Source of the DNA: Congeria kusceri | Lineage: Eukaryota; Mollusca; Bivalvia; Myida; Dreissenidae | DNA length: 64,000 nucleotides | Assembly (NCBI GenBank): GCA_027627225.1 | Contig: CM051029.1 | Coordinates: forward strand, 22,114,856 to 22,178,855 | Reading direction: 5' to 3' | Shown: piece after piece, positions 1 to 50,928 of the stretch | How positions within the stretch are numbered: the stretch's first letter is position 1 | Layout of the letters: each line of letters opens with the position of its first letter | Program-made: the position numbers and the translations under genes | The notes under the pieces: generated by a model | Seen by the model: the letters and a program-made list of their open reading frames with translations, nothing else | Told to the model about the DNA's origin: nothing | Databases searched by the model: none

Positions 1-2615
1 CACACTGCTATACCTGACAGGAATTTCACAACAAATAGTCGAGGTACAAGCAACAGACAGGACTCTCATGCACCAAACTGCTATACCTCACAGGAATTTC
101 ACAACAAATAGTCATGGTACAAGCAACAGACAGGACTCTTCATGCACCAAACTGCTATTCCTCACAGGAATTTCACAACAAATAGTCATGGTACAAGCAA
201 CAGACAGGACTCTCATGCACCAACCTGCTATACCTCACAGGAATTTCACAACAAATAGTCATGGTACAAGCAGCTGACATGACTCTCATGCACCACACTG
301 CTATACCTCACAGGAATTTCACAACAAATAGTCGTGGTACAAGCAACAGACAAGACTCTTATGCACCACACTGCTTTACCTCGTTGGAATTTCACAACAA
401 ATAGTCGTGGTACAAGCAACAGACAAGGCTCTCATGCACCACACTGCTTTACCTCGTTGGAATTTCACAACAAATAGTCATGGTACAAGCAACAGACAGG
501 ACTCTTCATGCACCAAACTGCTATTCCTCACAGGAATTTCACAACAAATGGTCATGGTACAAGCAACAGACAGGACTCTCATGCACCAAACTGCTATACC
601 TCACAGGAATTTCACAACAAATAGTCATGGTACAAGCAGCAGACAGGACTCTCATGCACCACACTGCTATACCTCACAGGAATTTCACAACAAATAGTCG
701 TGGTACAAGCAACAGACAAGACTCTCATGCACCACACTGCTATACCTCACAGGAATTTCACAACAAATAGTCATGGTACAAGCAGCTGACATGACTCTCA
801 TGCACCACACTGCTATACCTCATGGGAATTTCACAACAAATAGTCGTGGTACAAGCAACAGACAAGACTCTCATGCACCACACTGCTATACCTCACAGGA
901 ATTTCACAACAAATAGTCATGGTACAAGCAGCTGACATGACTCTCATGCACCACACTGCTATACCTCACAGGAAATTCACAACAAATAGTCGTGGTACAA
1001 GCAGCAGACATGACTCTCATGCACCACACTGCTATACCTCACAGGAATTTCACAACAAATAGTCGTGGTACAAGCAACAGACAGGACTCTCATGCACCAA
1101 ACTGCTATACCTCACAGGAATTTCACAACAAATAGTCGTGGTACAAGCAGCTGACATGACTCTCATGCACCACACTGCTATACCTCGCAGGAATTTCACA
1201 ACAAATAGTCATGGTACAAGCAACAGACAGGACTCTCATGCACCAAACTGCTATACCTCACAGGAATTTCACAACAAATAGTTGTGGTACAAGCAACAGA
1301 CATGACTCTCATGCACCACACTGCTATACCTCACAGGAATTTCACAACAAATAGTCATGGTACAAGCAGCAGACATGACTCTCATGCACCACACTGCTAT
1401 ACCTCACAGGAATTTCACAACAAATAGTTGTGGTACAAGCAACAGACAGGACTATCATGCACCACGCTGCTATACCTCACAGGAATTTCACAACAAATAG
1501 TCATGGTACAAGCAGCAGACATGACTCTCATGCACCACACTGCTATACCTCACAGGAATTTAACAACAAATAGTCGTGGTACAAGCAACAGACAGGACTC
1601 TCATGCACCACGCTGCTATACCTCACAGGAATTTCACAACAAATAGTCATGGTACAAGCAGCAGACATGACTCTCATGCACCACACTGCTATACCTCACA
1701 GGAATTTCACAACAAATAGTCGTGGTACAAACAACAGACAGGACTCTCATGCACCACACTGCTATACCTCATGGGAATTTCACAACAAATAGTCATGGTA
1801 CAAGCAACAGACAAGACTCTCATGCACCAAACTGCTATACCTCACAGGAATTTCACAACAAATAGTCGTGGTACAAGCAGCTGACATGACTCTCATGCAC
1901 CACACTGCTATACCTCGCAGGAATTTCACAACAAATAGTCATGGTACAAGCAACAGACAGGACTCTCATGCACCAAACTGCTATACCTCACAGGAATTTC
2001 ACAACAAATAGTTGTGGTACAAGCAACAGACATGACTCTCATGCACCACACTGCTATACCTCACAGGAATTTCACAACAAATAGTCATGGTACAAGCAGC
2101 AGACATGACTCTCATGCACCACACTGCTATACCTCACAGGAATTTCACAACAAATAGTCGTGGTACAAGCAACAGACAGGACTATCATGCACCACGCTGC
2201 TATACCTCACAGGAATTTCACAACAAATAGTCATGGTACAAGCAGCAGACATGACTCTCATGCACCACACTGCTATACCTCACAGGAATTTAACAACAAA
2301 TAGTCGTGGTACAAGCAACAGACAGGACTCTCATGCACCACGCTGCTATACCTCACAGGAATTTCACAACAAATAGTCATGGTACAAGAAGCAGACATGA
2401 CTCATGCACCACACTGCTATACCTCACAGGAATTTCACAACAAATAGTCGTGGTACAAACAACAGACAGGACTCTCATGCACGACACTGCTATACCTCAT
2501 GGGAATTTCACAACAAATAGTCATGGTACAGGCAACAGACATGACTCTCATGCACCACACTGCTATACCTCACAGGAATTTCACAACAAATAGTCGTGGT
2601 ACAAGCAACAGACAA
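1..2615. repeat. 73-bp minisatellite, about 36 copies
   Basis: Tandem units of about 73 bp built around CTATACCTCACAGGAATTTC and CAACAAATAGTCGTGG, running in from the left edge. Units differ by a few point changes and two recurring variants (CAGCTGACATG and CAACAGACAGG). The array lies 3' of the last HELLS exon found, within or after the gene. On the minus strand each unit has a fair donor, TGTGAG|GTATAGCAG. The right-hand flank at about 2,630-2,660 looks like one diverged unit. Short ORFs inside are repeat artefacts. Confidence 0.95.
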
Positions 2616-2988
2616 GCCTAACAATCACTGACTGCTACACCTCCCGGAGGAGCAAGTTTGTGGACATTTACCAGGAGAAAAGCAAGACAAAGTTTAGATT
2701 CAAATTTTAGTTGTAAGTTTAATCCTTTATTTTCCAGCCTTTATTTTCCAGAAAGAGAATCAAAATATTAATTATAAAACATGGTAATGACATTTTTATA
2801 AACGCACAATTTACTAACTTTTTAACCATAGAAAAATATAGTACCGGTACATGTAGTTAGTTCAAGTATGGAATAGCTGTAAATTCTACTTTGAAATAAC
2901 AGAACACCGATGACAGTCATTGTAGAGGAAATATCAAACAAGACACATGCAACTGTGTAACAATTAACCACCACAGTCTCAGTGTTAC
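2616..2988. other. Non-coding stretch 3' of HELLS exon w23
   Basis: AT-rich sequence. On the minus strand there are two AATAAA hexamers (2,740-2,745 and 2,726-2,731) that could end a transcript which skips the w23 donor. I see no HELLS C-terminal coding in any frame. This is either an intron or an alternative 3' UTR. Confidence 0.4.
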
Positions 2989-41518
<38,530 letters not shown>

Positions 41519-41599
41519 CTGAAATAGCCAACATAATATCAGTGGTTGTATTTCGCCCATTAGTTAAATTCTGAGTGGGCTTGCTCACAAGTCATCAGT

Positions 41600-42345
41600 T
41601 ATGAATAGACAGGCTCGTAGCTCGGGCTGTGGATCGTTGGGCAAGTGACAATCCGATCCGATCCATAAGTTCAACGTCGAGTTGGGGTTTACGATTCACA
41701 GATCGAACCATGAATCAGCTGTTACAAATTGTGATACAGGAAACACTCTCATGAGTCATGAAGACTAATAACTTTATCATATTAAACCAATTTATTGCCT
41801 ACTTCTTATCATTTTTTTGAAATAACGAAGCATTTCCACACTGGGGATGTAAATTTTGCTGGTGGTTTGTGGTATTGTTGTTCCGCCAAACGTCATGTAC
41901 TTGCGCGTGTGTATGACGCCATTGTTTTGATAGGAGTTTCGCATTCATGTTTTCTTATCTTTTTAAATTGATTTGAGATTTACGTGCACCAGCGCATATT
42001 TAGGCTAACTGGGGCAAAACTTATTTCTTGTTGGTGACTTGAAAAATGCTGGTTTTGAAAAAACATCGGATGTAACGCTCCCGATATTGCATCTCTATTG
42101 TCACGTGACTTGTGTTTACATTCTGCTAAATGGAAAACTAGGACATGCACACACATAAAACTGCAATATAATGTCTCAAAAGGGTTCATTTCGTGTAGTA
42201 ACTAATTTTATGAAAATCAACATAAGGTAAATATAAAATGTAAGATCGCGATTAAACGATCTCAGCAATGGCGAGTATTCATACTCGATTCCCAACCCGG
42301 AATCGTGAGTATCCGAGTACTCGGATACTCGCAGCAGCCCTACTT
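41600..42345. mobile_element. Possible inverted-repeat element, degenerate
   Basis: Left side has CGGGCTGTGGATCG and right side ends CTCGCAGCAGCCCTAC, weakly inverted. Both subterminal regions are rich in GATCCGATCC or GAGTACTCGGATACTCG palindromes. No target duplication or ORF was found. It could be an old hAT-like non-autonomous element, but ordinary sequence is also possible. Confidence 0.3.
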
Positions 42346-43945
42346 TTAGCATTTTCTCGAGTTCAAGTAATAATGATAAGAATTCGGGCTTGCTTGCCTA
42401 AATAATAAAATTGCTGAATTCAATGACTGTGATTTATGTGTGATACGTGTGCATTGACATAGTGCATAACACAAGTTTCAAGTAGGTAAACAGTGTATAT
42501 ACGTTTTTGACCAAGTGAACTATTTTGTAAATGTAAATGACCTTTTTCGAGCTGAACATAAATTTTTTGAATTTTTTGTATATCTAACCAATTTGTATCT
42601 TGACCCAATGAAAAGTGTGCTTTCTACAGGGTTTTTTATGTTGCTTATTTCTGGACGGGCCATTTCCCATGATTTTTTATTCAGTGACCTTTTCACAGAT
42701 TTGGGAATGGGTACAGTTTCCATTCATTTGGATGCATCTTGAAGTTGTGTTAATAGCAAAAAAATAACATCATTTAAAAATCAATTTAATTATTTATGTT
42801 ATTGTTAGTTGCTTCCAGGCTGAGAGCAGAACTGAGAGCTGTGTTTTTGATCCATACCCATGTACATCACGCCACGACTTAGACTGGGTATACCAATTAC
42901 TGGGAATGTTATTTTTTTACTGGCTTGCAACATATAACAAAAAAGAAATAAAGACTGCTGGCGTATTGTAACAATACAACATTCTTCTATCAAAATAATT
43001 CAAATTTATCAAAAAAAAGATCACAAGTTTAAACAACTGTTGTGTCAACAATTTGTGCATGTCATTAGCCATCTATGTTCTGGCAATACACCTATTACCG
43101 TGAATCTGAATATCAGCTAATCAGAAACCAGAAAAATCTTGTTCAGGGTTAAACAAATGATACTATACAAAACGTCAGTCATATTACATTATATTTGCTT
43201 AAATGTTAAATCTATTTTCTTTACATATTTATAGTAACTGATAATTCATTGTGCGCATGTGGGCGAAATTTATGTCTTTTGGACATTCCCAGTAATAGGG
43301 ATATCCCGGTAATAGGTATATGGAGTATACAACCAAAATTTACATTAGTTTTTTTTAGTCACTTAAGTTAAAAGAGATTCCATTGTGCATTCATTATGGC
43401 ACATTTGCCATATATGTCTCTTGAACTCCTTAAAACAATGTTTGTCAGGAAAACCAATGGCTTACTGCCGCATGCAATGTGTGTGTGATACATATTACAT
43501 AAATTCGACGCAATTACACAATGCTTGGACAGTTCCGCGAAAATATATGACAATCGCTCAAGAGCTGTAAACGGTATTTCTAACAAAATGATTGCATTCG
43601 CTTTATGAATGGTATTCGTGATATTCAATAATAAATGTCTCAATACCTGCTTTATTTAAAACAAATACGGGAAATTTACAGTAAACATGTATCAATAATT
43701 GTCAACGGGCTTTCTCCCGCCAAATCTCGTCACAACTTAATCGTCTGTCAACCAGCCATCAAGACACCCCAATGCAGGCAAAGTTAATTATTTGGTCTCT
43801 GGATAAATTTTTTCGGCTTAGCTGTCTAACCCAACATTTTAAATTTATCAAAATCCAATCAAATATTGGGAACAGTTTCCGCCAGTAGTCCCGAATGAAT
43901 GAATCCTAACATTGCTTCGGCTGATTTAAAAATATTCGCACAACA
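42346..43945. other. No gene seen upstream of the recognised HELLS exons
   Basis: AT-rich sequence with short ORFs that lack any recognisable domain or paired splice sites. The missing 5' exon(s) and promoter of HELLS could lie here or farther right, but nothing distinguishes them. No CpG-rich stretch stands out. Confidence 0.4.
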
Positions 43946-44210
43946 CTGGGCCTGTATTCACAAAGCTCCTTAGGGAAAAGTCCAGGAAATTTCTTAAATT
44001 TATAAAGCTCTTTAATTCTGTGGCCGTTTCATGTATAGGTCATTTTACATTAGAATGGCCCAAGCTAATAAATATTGTTCATATCTTTCATATTTTACCA
44101 ATTGGCAAACATATATCATTGGATTTACATAGACATTTTGGTATGAAATTTTAACTTAAGTTCACTTTAAGTTAAGATCTTCCTTAGGAGCTTTATGAAT
44201 ACCGGCCCTG
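43946..44210. mobile_element. 265-bp MITE-like inverted-repeat element
   Basis: Begins CTGGGCCTGTATTCACAAAG and ends CTTTATGAATACCGGCCCTG; the ends are inverted copies (GGGCC, GTATTCA, AAAGCTCCT). The inner part pairs CTTAAATT-type and AACTTAAG-type segments. No coding capacity and no clear target duplication. Confidence 0.7.
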
Positions 44211-46045
44211 GTCAACAAAAGAAGTGATGCAACATGTTATTGTGCACCGATACTTGCGAAATAGTTCATCCAGGACTTCAAGGTCAGACTTCTGAACGAC
44301 TATATACTGTCCATTGAAAGCCAGAAGGGACTATCGCCCTTCTTTGCACATATCCTAGTGACACCTTCTGACTTTCAAGGAACGATATACAACAGACAGG
44401 GCAAGAAACTCTATACAATTATCGTTGTTAGAATATTATTTACAACATAACGAGATATCTAGCCAGCCATAAATATTTAATATTTTTATAACATTTTAAC
44501 GAGTGCCTACTCCGAAAAGAATGTACGAGTTAATAATATACCCTCAGTGTATCGATGCTCTTTGTATTAATTTTCTAGTATGTATACCGCCTACGCATTA
44601 TTTTCTATATTACTCTTTCTCTTGAATATTATTTTAATCCTTAAAAAATGAACAGCATAAATGTTTTTCAATGTTACAAAAAACAAAAACAACAGACTAA
44701 CGTTAAACTATATAATGATATGTTAGTAGGAATAAAGAACGATTTAGTATGTGAGCATACATAGTGTTCTTTTTTAATCTCGTCAGTCATGCGACGGATA
44801 AGTGAATTATAAGTGAAAACAAAACATAACCAAGTTACACATTAGTCAGTTTTAAATTTATTTATGTGCAAAGCTTAATCTACTTTCCCCATTTTCATTT
44901 TCATAGTTACCATAGACGACGAATATCTTTTTTAAAAGATATTTTTTGTTTCACATGTTGTAATAATATATCTATAAGATTGTATACCCTTTAACATGTA
45001 TTGTTTATTTGTTATTTGTCTGATTGAAAGATCCAGCGACTATGTCTTATACAAATGAGAAAAAAATATTGCTTAATATTTATATTACATTTAAAAGTTA
45101 AAACATAACATATAATGTTTCATACTGAAGGGTAAATTATGGTAGTAATTTTAGGATATTGTGTTAATGAATCCGCATGATGTCTTCGGTTCGTAAATAA
45201 AAATACACCAAAATCTAGCTGTCATATTTCTTTAAAATAAGTATATAATTTATGTGTTCATTCAAATTAGAAACGCTGGACGATAAATAGCACGATTTCT
45301 GCACTTAAAAATGCGTGATTACATGGTTAAATGTCAAGAACAGGGGATCAAATTTGCACGGCGATTATTTCAATGAACTAAGTGTCAGCCTGGTAAATTT
45401 TATTGCATTTCATACACAATTTCCATCAATCGAGGTCAAAATTCGCAAAAAAGTAATGAATTGCTGGTACCTGAGTACCAATTTTATATGTAATTGTTTC
45501 CGATATATTAATACGGTTTACAGATCAAGAAAACATGAAATTCACAATCAATTAAAGGCACTAACAAGCTGATACACGTTAAAATAAAAATTAACTGTTT
45601 AATGTTGAAATAACAACCACATAAAATAATGCATTATGAGCTTAACACATATACACATTTTCATACAATAAATGGAATTTGAACAGTTTGAAGTTCAGTT
45701 CGGTGTTTACATTTTAACACTACGAAACTAGCTGAAGTTCCTCGTGATTTAGGTAGACTATCGTGCAACTCGCCGAATGTTAACGGTGAATAGTCGGGTT
45801 TAATCCGAAAAACTGCAATAAACAAAGCTAGTGTTTGTAAACAGTTTTACTTGGAGGATCAGTGTTTTCTGCAGTAAACAGTATCCAGCCAACCAAATGT
45901 TTCTGATTTAGTGAACACGTGACGCGGATTAAAGATGGACGCTTCTCTTACGAAGAAAAGTAAAACTAATAAATAAATTAACTAATTAACAAACGTAGGT
46001 CATTTCTACTAGCGGGTATGTTACAAAACTCAATATACTGTTCTG
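44211..46045. other. AT-rich stretch, possibly including the 5' UTR of the retrotransposon
   Basis: No recognised gene. Base composition becomes somewhat less AT-rich from about 45,700 (ACTCGCCGAATGTTAACGGT onward), which may be the 5' end of the non-LTR retrotransposon, but no boundary or target duplication could be fixed. Confidence 0.35.
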
Positions 46046-47128
46046 ATGGATGAGTGCGTCCCATCTTTGTGCGATTTGAACAAGAAAAGAAAGTGTAGCA
46101 GTGATAACAAAAACAGTGGTATTTTAAAAAACGCGCGCATCGGTGAATCGCCTTTGTTTGACAGTGCAGACAGTGTAGAACTGAACCTGGATTTATTTAC
46201 GGTTAGTGAATCTTTACACCAAGCGAATTCAGTGTTATATAATGACTCAGTGTTTTTTGAGCAATCGTTGTATCTGGATATAATCAATATGTCATCCGAT
46301 TCACCGCCGATAGCCAGCACTCCAGCCCCTCAGGCGGCGGCGCCCTTAAGAACTGCAAACGAGCTGACCGGCGATGAAAATCCTACAGATGCAATCATTT
46401 CCTTCCTAAAACGAATAGAATCAAAACTGAACCACGTTGACACTCGTCTAAACACATTGGACAGTATTGAGCAAAAGGTTAGTAAATTTGAGCTGGACCT
46501 TAAAAAATTATGGGCGTTTGTACATGATTCTAACCTAAGATTTGATGAAAAAATTTCGAGAATGGACATTCAAGTGGAAAATCTTGAATTTTCGTTAGCA
46601 ACTGCGAAAAGTGATATTGACAATATGAGGAAGCAAGATTCAAAAGTGAAAGATGAACTATTATATGTGCAATCGCAAAGTATGCGGAACAATCTGATAT
46701 TTGGTAACATACCGGAAGTACCAAACGAAAGGCATGAGCATACGGAAGCCGAAATAAGGTCATTTTTGGTTCAGAAGTTGAAAATTGCACAGGACATTGT
46801 AAACGACATTAAGTTCGAGCGTGTGCATCGAATGGGTAACGCAACTTACGGCCATAAAGGCGGCCAGCCGAGGAAGATAGTCGTCAAATTCACCCTGTTC
46901 AAAGACAGAGAGATGGTCCGCAGCCGCCGCAAGGAGCTCGATAAAACTGGGTTCTACATGCACGAGCAGTTTCCGCCGGAAATTGCTGCCCGGCGTCGAG
47001 CCCTCATCCCGGAACTAAAAGAGGCTAAGAAAAAGGGACATAATGCATGGTTAGCCTACGACTCCCTGATGGTAGACGGTGTTCGGAAACAGAGCGTCAG
47101 GGTTCCGGAAGTTACAGGTAGAGTCTAG
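46046..47128 (+). CDS. LINE ORF1 protein (coiled coil plus RNA-binding)
   Basis: 360 codons from ATG at 46,046 to TAG at 47,126-47,128. The first 100 residues are polar and probably disordered. Residues about 110-210 have heptad-like Leu/Ile spacing (FLKRIESKLNHVDTRLNTL, ISRMDIQVENLEFSLATAK), consistent with a trimerising coiled coil. MRNNLIFGNIPEV begins an RRM-like domain, and HEQFPPEIAARRRALIPELK with NAWLAYDSLMVDG resembles the C-terminal domain of L1 ORF1p, a nucleic-acid chaperone that coats the element's RNA. The frame is intact. The stop is followed in the same frame by ORF2. Confidence 0.9.
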   Translation: MDECVPSLCDLNKKRKCSSDNKNSGILKNARIGESPLFDSADSVELNLDLFTVSESLHQANSVLYNDSVFFEQSLYLDIINMSSDSPPIASTPAPQAAAPLRTANELTGDENPTDAIISFLKRIESKLNHVDTRLNTLDSIEQKVSKFELDLKKLWAFVHDSNLRFDEKISRMDIQVENLEFSLATAKSDIDNMRKQDSKVKDELLYVQSQSMRNNLIFGNIPEVPNERHEHTEAEIRSFLVQKLKIAQDIVNDIKFERVHRMGNATYGHKGGQPRKIVVKFTLFKDREMVRSRRKELDKTGFYMHEQFPPEIAARRRALIPELKEAKKKGHNAWLAYDSLMVDGVRKQSVRVPEVTGRV

Positions 47129-48535
47129 AGGCGCGACGAGGGCGGACTATCTGTACTGGCATGGAACATTCATGGTCTTAGTAGAACGAAACTAGAGGAT
47201 AGTGCTTTTACTGACCTTATTTGTAAATATGATATCATTTTTTTATTTGAATCATGGGGCAATAAAAAATCTAAATTTGATTTGAATCAATATAAATGTT
47301 ACAATTTTTATAGGAAAACTAAAAATAAAAAAGCTAAACGATGTAGTGGGGGTGTAGTTTTGTATATAAGAAACGAATTTTGCAAAGGTATTACAATTGT
47401 TAAAAATCACTTTGATACAATTATCTGGTTGAAAATAGATAAACACTTTTTTAATCTGTCTGATGATATTTACGTAGCAGGAATTTATATTTGGCCTGAA
47501 GCGTCAACTATGTATAATTTTATAAACGTTGATTTATTTGACTTATTGCAAAGCGATATTTGTGCCTTTGAAACTCGTGGAAATGTATTTTTAACGGGAG
47601 ATTTTAACGCCAGGGTCGGAAACGGGGATAAAACAGATTATATTACCTGTGACAAACCAATTATAGATTACGATAACGATGAATATGAACCGGATAGACC
47701 AATCAAACGAGTTTCAATGGACAAAATCCATAATAATTTTGGTATTAAATTGCTTGATTTAGGTAAGTCGAACTGCATGAGAATTGCTAATGGAAGGCTT
47801 GGAAACGATTATAATATTGAAAATTTTACTTCTGCTTGCTCATCAGGATCGAGTGTTATTGATTACCTAGTGTTGAGTGAATGTTACTTTGGTAAATTGA
47901 ACAATTTCTGTGTGAACCCGTTTAACGAATGGTCGGATCATGCATCAATCTCGTTTCTCATTAACTGTGACACTGTGTCATATAGTAATGACGACAATTA
48001 CACACGAATTAGTATTAAATGGGATGAAAGTCTGAGGAATGAATTTAGACGTGGCATTATATCAAAATTGCCTACACTTAATTGCTTAACACTGAATACC
48101 AATTTTGGTGATAGGGAATCTGTTAACAATTGTATAAGTAATTTTACCGAAGAAATACGAGATGTTGCTGACCCACTTTTTTGTAAAATCATGACTGATC
48201 ATAATAGTGCTTATAATTGTAAAAGTGTTTCCAACAAATCTGATTGGTTCGACGCAGAATGCATTGAAGCAAAGCAAACTTATATTAGAGCCTTGAATAA
48301 TTATAACTGCCATAAAAGTGATATTAATAGACAGGACATGATAAAATCTAAGGGAGATTATAAAAAATTAGTTAAGCGCAAAAAGCGCCTCTGCGATAAG
48401 AAGAAGATGAAAAAAATTGAAAGCTTACGACATTCTAAACCTAAAGATTTTTGGAAACATTTTCGAAATAATAAAACTAATGGTTGTAATAATAATAAAA
48501 TCAGCAATGAAGATTTTTTAAAAACATTTCTCTAA
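47129..48535 (+). CDS. LINE ORF2, APE endonuclease part, cut by a frameshift
   Basis: The open frame starts directly after the ORF1 TAG, in the same frame, with no ATG before the endonuclease domain. The domain begins within about 8 codons (LSVLAWNIHGL, with the conserved Asn) and continues with FESWG, GGVVLYIRNEF, FLTGDFNARVGN (catalytic Asp/Asn) and NEWSDHASISF (catalytic Asp-His). The endonuclease nicks target DNA to prime reverse transcription. The frame ends at TAA 48,533-48,535, after a shift near 48,519. The first TTG at 47,282 is too far in to be the start. Confidence 0.9.
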   Translation, partial: RRDEGGLSVLAWNIHGLSRTKLEDSAFTDLICKYDIIFLFESWGNKKSKFDLNQYKCYNFYRKTKNKKAKRCSGGVVLYIRNEFCKGITIVKNHFDTIIWLKIDKHFFNLSDDIYVAGIYIWPEASTMYNFINVDLFDLLQSDICAFETRGNVFLTGDFNARVGNGDKTDYITCDKPIIDYDNDEYEPDRPIKRVSMDKIHNNFGIKLLDLGKSNCMRIANGRLGNDYNIENFTSACSSGSSVIDYLVLSECYFGKLNNFCVNPFNEWSDHASISFLINCDTVSYSNDDNYTRISIKWDESLRNEFRRGIISKLPTLNCLTLNTNFGDRESVNNCISNFTEEIRDVADPLFCKIMTDHNSAYNCKSVSNKSDWFDAECIEAKQTYIRALNNYNCHKSDINRQDMIKSKGDYKKLVKRKKRLCDKKKMKKIESLRHSKPKDFWKHFRNNKTNGCNNNKISNEDFLKTFL

Positions 48536-50621
48536 TTTAAGCATCAACTTTCCAAATGTCCATAATGAAGAAGCTGAGCATTTTTGTAGCAATAATAATG
48601 ATGATAATAATAATAATAATAATAACAATAATAATCATGATAATGTTGATGTTGATTGTATTTTTGATGAACTAGATGTACCAGTTACAATACAAGAAGT
48701 GGAATCCGTTATATATAACCTGAAGAGCAACAAATCTTTTGCTGCGGATCAACTTCTTAATGAATGCTTTATTGAATCATGTGATATTTTAGCTTCACAC
48801 TTAGTTGATATTTTTAATGGTATCCTTAACTCTGGTATCTACCCAGAATCGTGGATGAACGGACTAGTTGTACCTATTTTTAAGAAAGGTGACCCTAATG
48901 ATGCTAATAATTATAGAGGCATTACGTTGAATAGCTGCTTTTCCAAAATATTCACTGGTATTATTAATCAACGTGTTTCGAAGTGGGCGGCCGATAATAA
49001 TATAATAAGTGATGCACAATTTGGTTTCAAAAAAGGGAGTTCCACCGTAGATGCTATATTTGTTTTAAATGCAATTATAAGTAAAGTATTAAATGAAAAT
49101 GGGAGACTAGCGTGTGCGTTTGTTGACTTTAAAAAGGCCTTTGACAGTATATATAGAAATGGTTTGTGGTATAAATTATTTAAAATAGGCCTGAGAGGCA
49201 AAACTTTACGGGTAATAAGGGATATGTACTCGAAAGTGCAAGCTTGTATAAAAGGGTGTAGCTCATATTCTGAATTCTTCGAAGTCGCTGTAGGTTTAAA
49301 ACAAGGCGAAGTAATGTCGCCGATACTATTTTCTCTCTTCCTAGAAGATCTCGAATTATTCCTCTGTGATGATATTAATAGTGGCCTATCGATAGATGAT
49401 TTGACTTTTATCTTGATGCTATTTGCAGATGATATGGTTATCCTCGCAAAAACTGCAGCGGATCTCCAATACAGTCTAAATCGTCTACAAATTTACTGTA
49501 ATTCATGGGGACTTGAGGTTAACCCCGACAAAAGCAAAGTCGTAGTATTTAGAAAACGAGGTCCTTTAAAACATGAAGAAAAATGGGTTTACAATAATAT
49601 CCCGTTAGAAGTTGTGGATGATTTTAACTATTTAGGAACTGTTTTTAATTATACAGGTAGCTTCGTTCTGAATTGCGAAACCATTTCTGGTAAAGGACTG
49701 AAAGCTCTTAATACTCTTATGAGTAATATCAAAACAGCCCTTTTAAACCCTAGTACCATATGTCAATTATTTGACGCATTTGTGGGATCAGTTTTGAGTT
49801 ATGGTTGCGAAGTATGGGGATTTGGCAAATCCACAAAAGTAGAGCGAATTCATTTGAAATTTTGTAAAAATCTTCTTAAAGTTAAACAATCTACATGTAC
49901 AATGGCAATATACGGTGAACTTGGCCGATTCCCACTTCATATCAATAGACACACACGCATAATAAAATACTGGCTAAAGTTATTAAATAGTCACAATATT
50001 ATTATTAATCGGTTGTACCAAGCGTTGCTAGATGATTTTAACAAAGGCAAATCTAACTGGCTAACTGATGTTAAGTCTCTGTTAGATAGCAATGGATTTT
50101 CATATGTTTGGATTACACCGCATTCAGTTAACGAGAAAAGTTTCCATATAGAATTTAAACAAAGACTACACGATCAATTCAAACAATCGTGGTATACAGC
50201 CATAAATATTAGTAGATCTATGTGCACGTATAAATTGTTTAAAACTGACTATGAATTTGAATGTTACCTTGATAAAGTTCCACTAAGATATCGCATTGTA
50301 TTATCCAAATTGAGATTGTCATCTCACCAATTAAAAATCGAAACAGGACGTCATGGTAATAACAGAATCGAACATTGTAACAGATATTGTACTTTTTGTA
50401 ATAAAAATGATATTGAGGACGAGTACCATTTTATATGTATCTGCCCACTGTATATAGATATTCGTAAAAAATATATTAGTAAATATTATTATACTAAGCC
50501 CAGTATGGTCAAATTTATAAATTTATTTAAATCTAAAAGCTATAAAACTATATTAAACCTTTGTAAATATACATACCATGCTTTTAACAGACGAAAAATT
50601 ATGATCAATTTCGTCCAATAA
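48522..50621 (+). pseudogene. LINE ORF2, reverse transcriptase part, out of frame with the endonuclease
   Basis: The open frame resumes one frame over, after TAA at 48,519-48,521, through an Asn/Asp-rich linker encoded by an AAT microsatellite. Reverse transcriptase motifs follow: VVPIFKKGDPNDANNYRGIT, ACAFVDFKKAFDS (catalytic Asp), GLKQGEVMSPILFSLF, LFADDMVILAK (catalytic Asp pair), GLEVNPDKSKVVVF and NYLGTVF. The C-terminus has CTFCNKNDIEDEYHFICIC, a CCHC-type zinc-knuckle candidate. No stop occurs to 50,619-50,621. All catalytic residues are kept, so the copy looks young apart from the frameshift. Confidence 0.92.
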
Positions 50622-50928
50622 CTACTCATTTGTTGTTTTCTTTTGTACAAATTTGTCATTCTTCTTTCGTACTTTTTCGTCTATAACTTATAAGTCCCTC
50701 CTCGGGGAGTGAATCTTGTTTATAAACTACGTTGTAATTTACTATATATCTACTGTTTGATATTCATATAGAATTATTGAATTATTAACTACGTGTTTGT
50801 TAAAATTCTTCTGTTATAAAGTGTGTATATATGTACATATATTATACGTTGTCATGTGTTTATAATTGTTATGCATTGGATCATGTTATGAGGAACATGT
50901 ATATATGTTCAAGTAACTGAATAAAATA

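Noticed and set aside
1..2615. CRISPR-like regular repeats
   Set aside because: The repeats are directly adjacent, with no unique spacers, and the surroundings are eukaryotic. The same holds for all other arrays in the window.
2640..2710. Plus-strand reading CYTSRRSKFVDIYQEK as a coding exon
   Set aside because: Short, with no similarity that I recognise and no convincing paired splice site; it may be a diverged repeat unit.
47282..47284. Start of ORF2 at the TTG codon 47,282
   Set aside because: The endonuclease domain clearly begins about 125 bp earlier, and the frame is open back to the ORF1 stop.
48510..48524. T-TTT-TTA heptamer at the ORF2 break as a programmed -1 frameshift site
   Set aside because: The heptamer fits the incoming frame, but a -1 shift leads to the wrong frame; the reverse transcriptase frame needs +1 (or -2). 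A plain indel in the T/A run is simpler.
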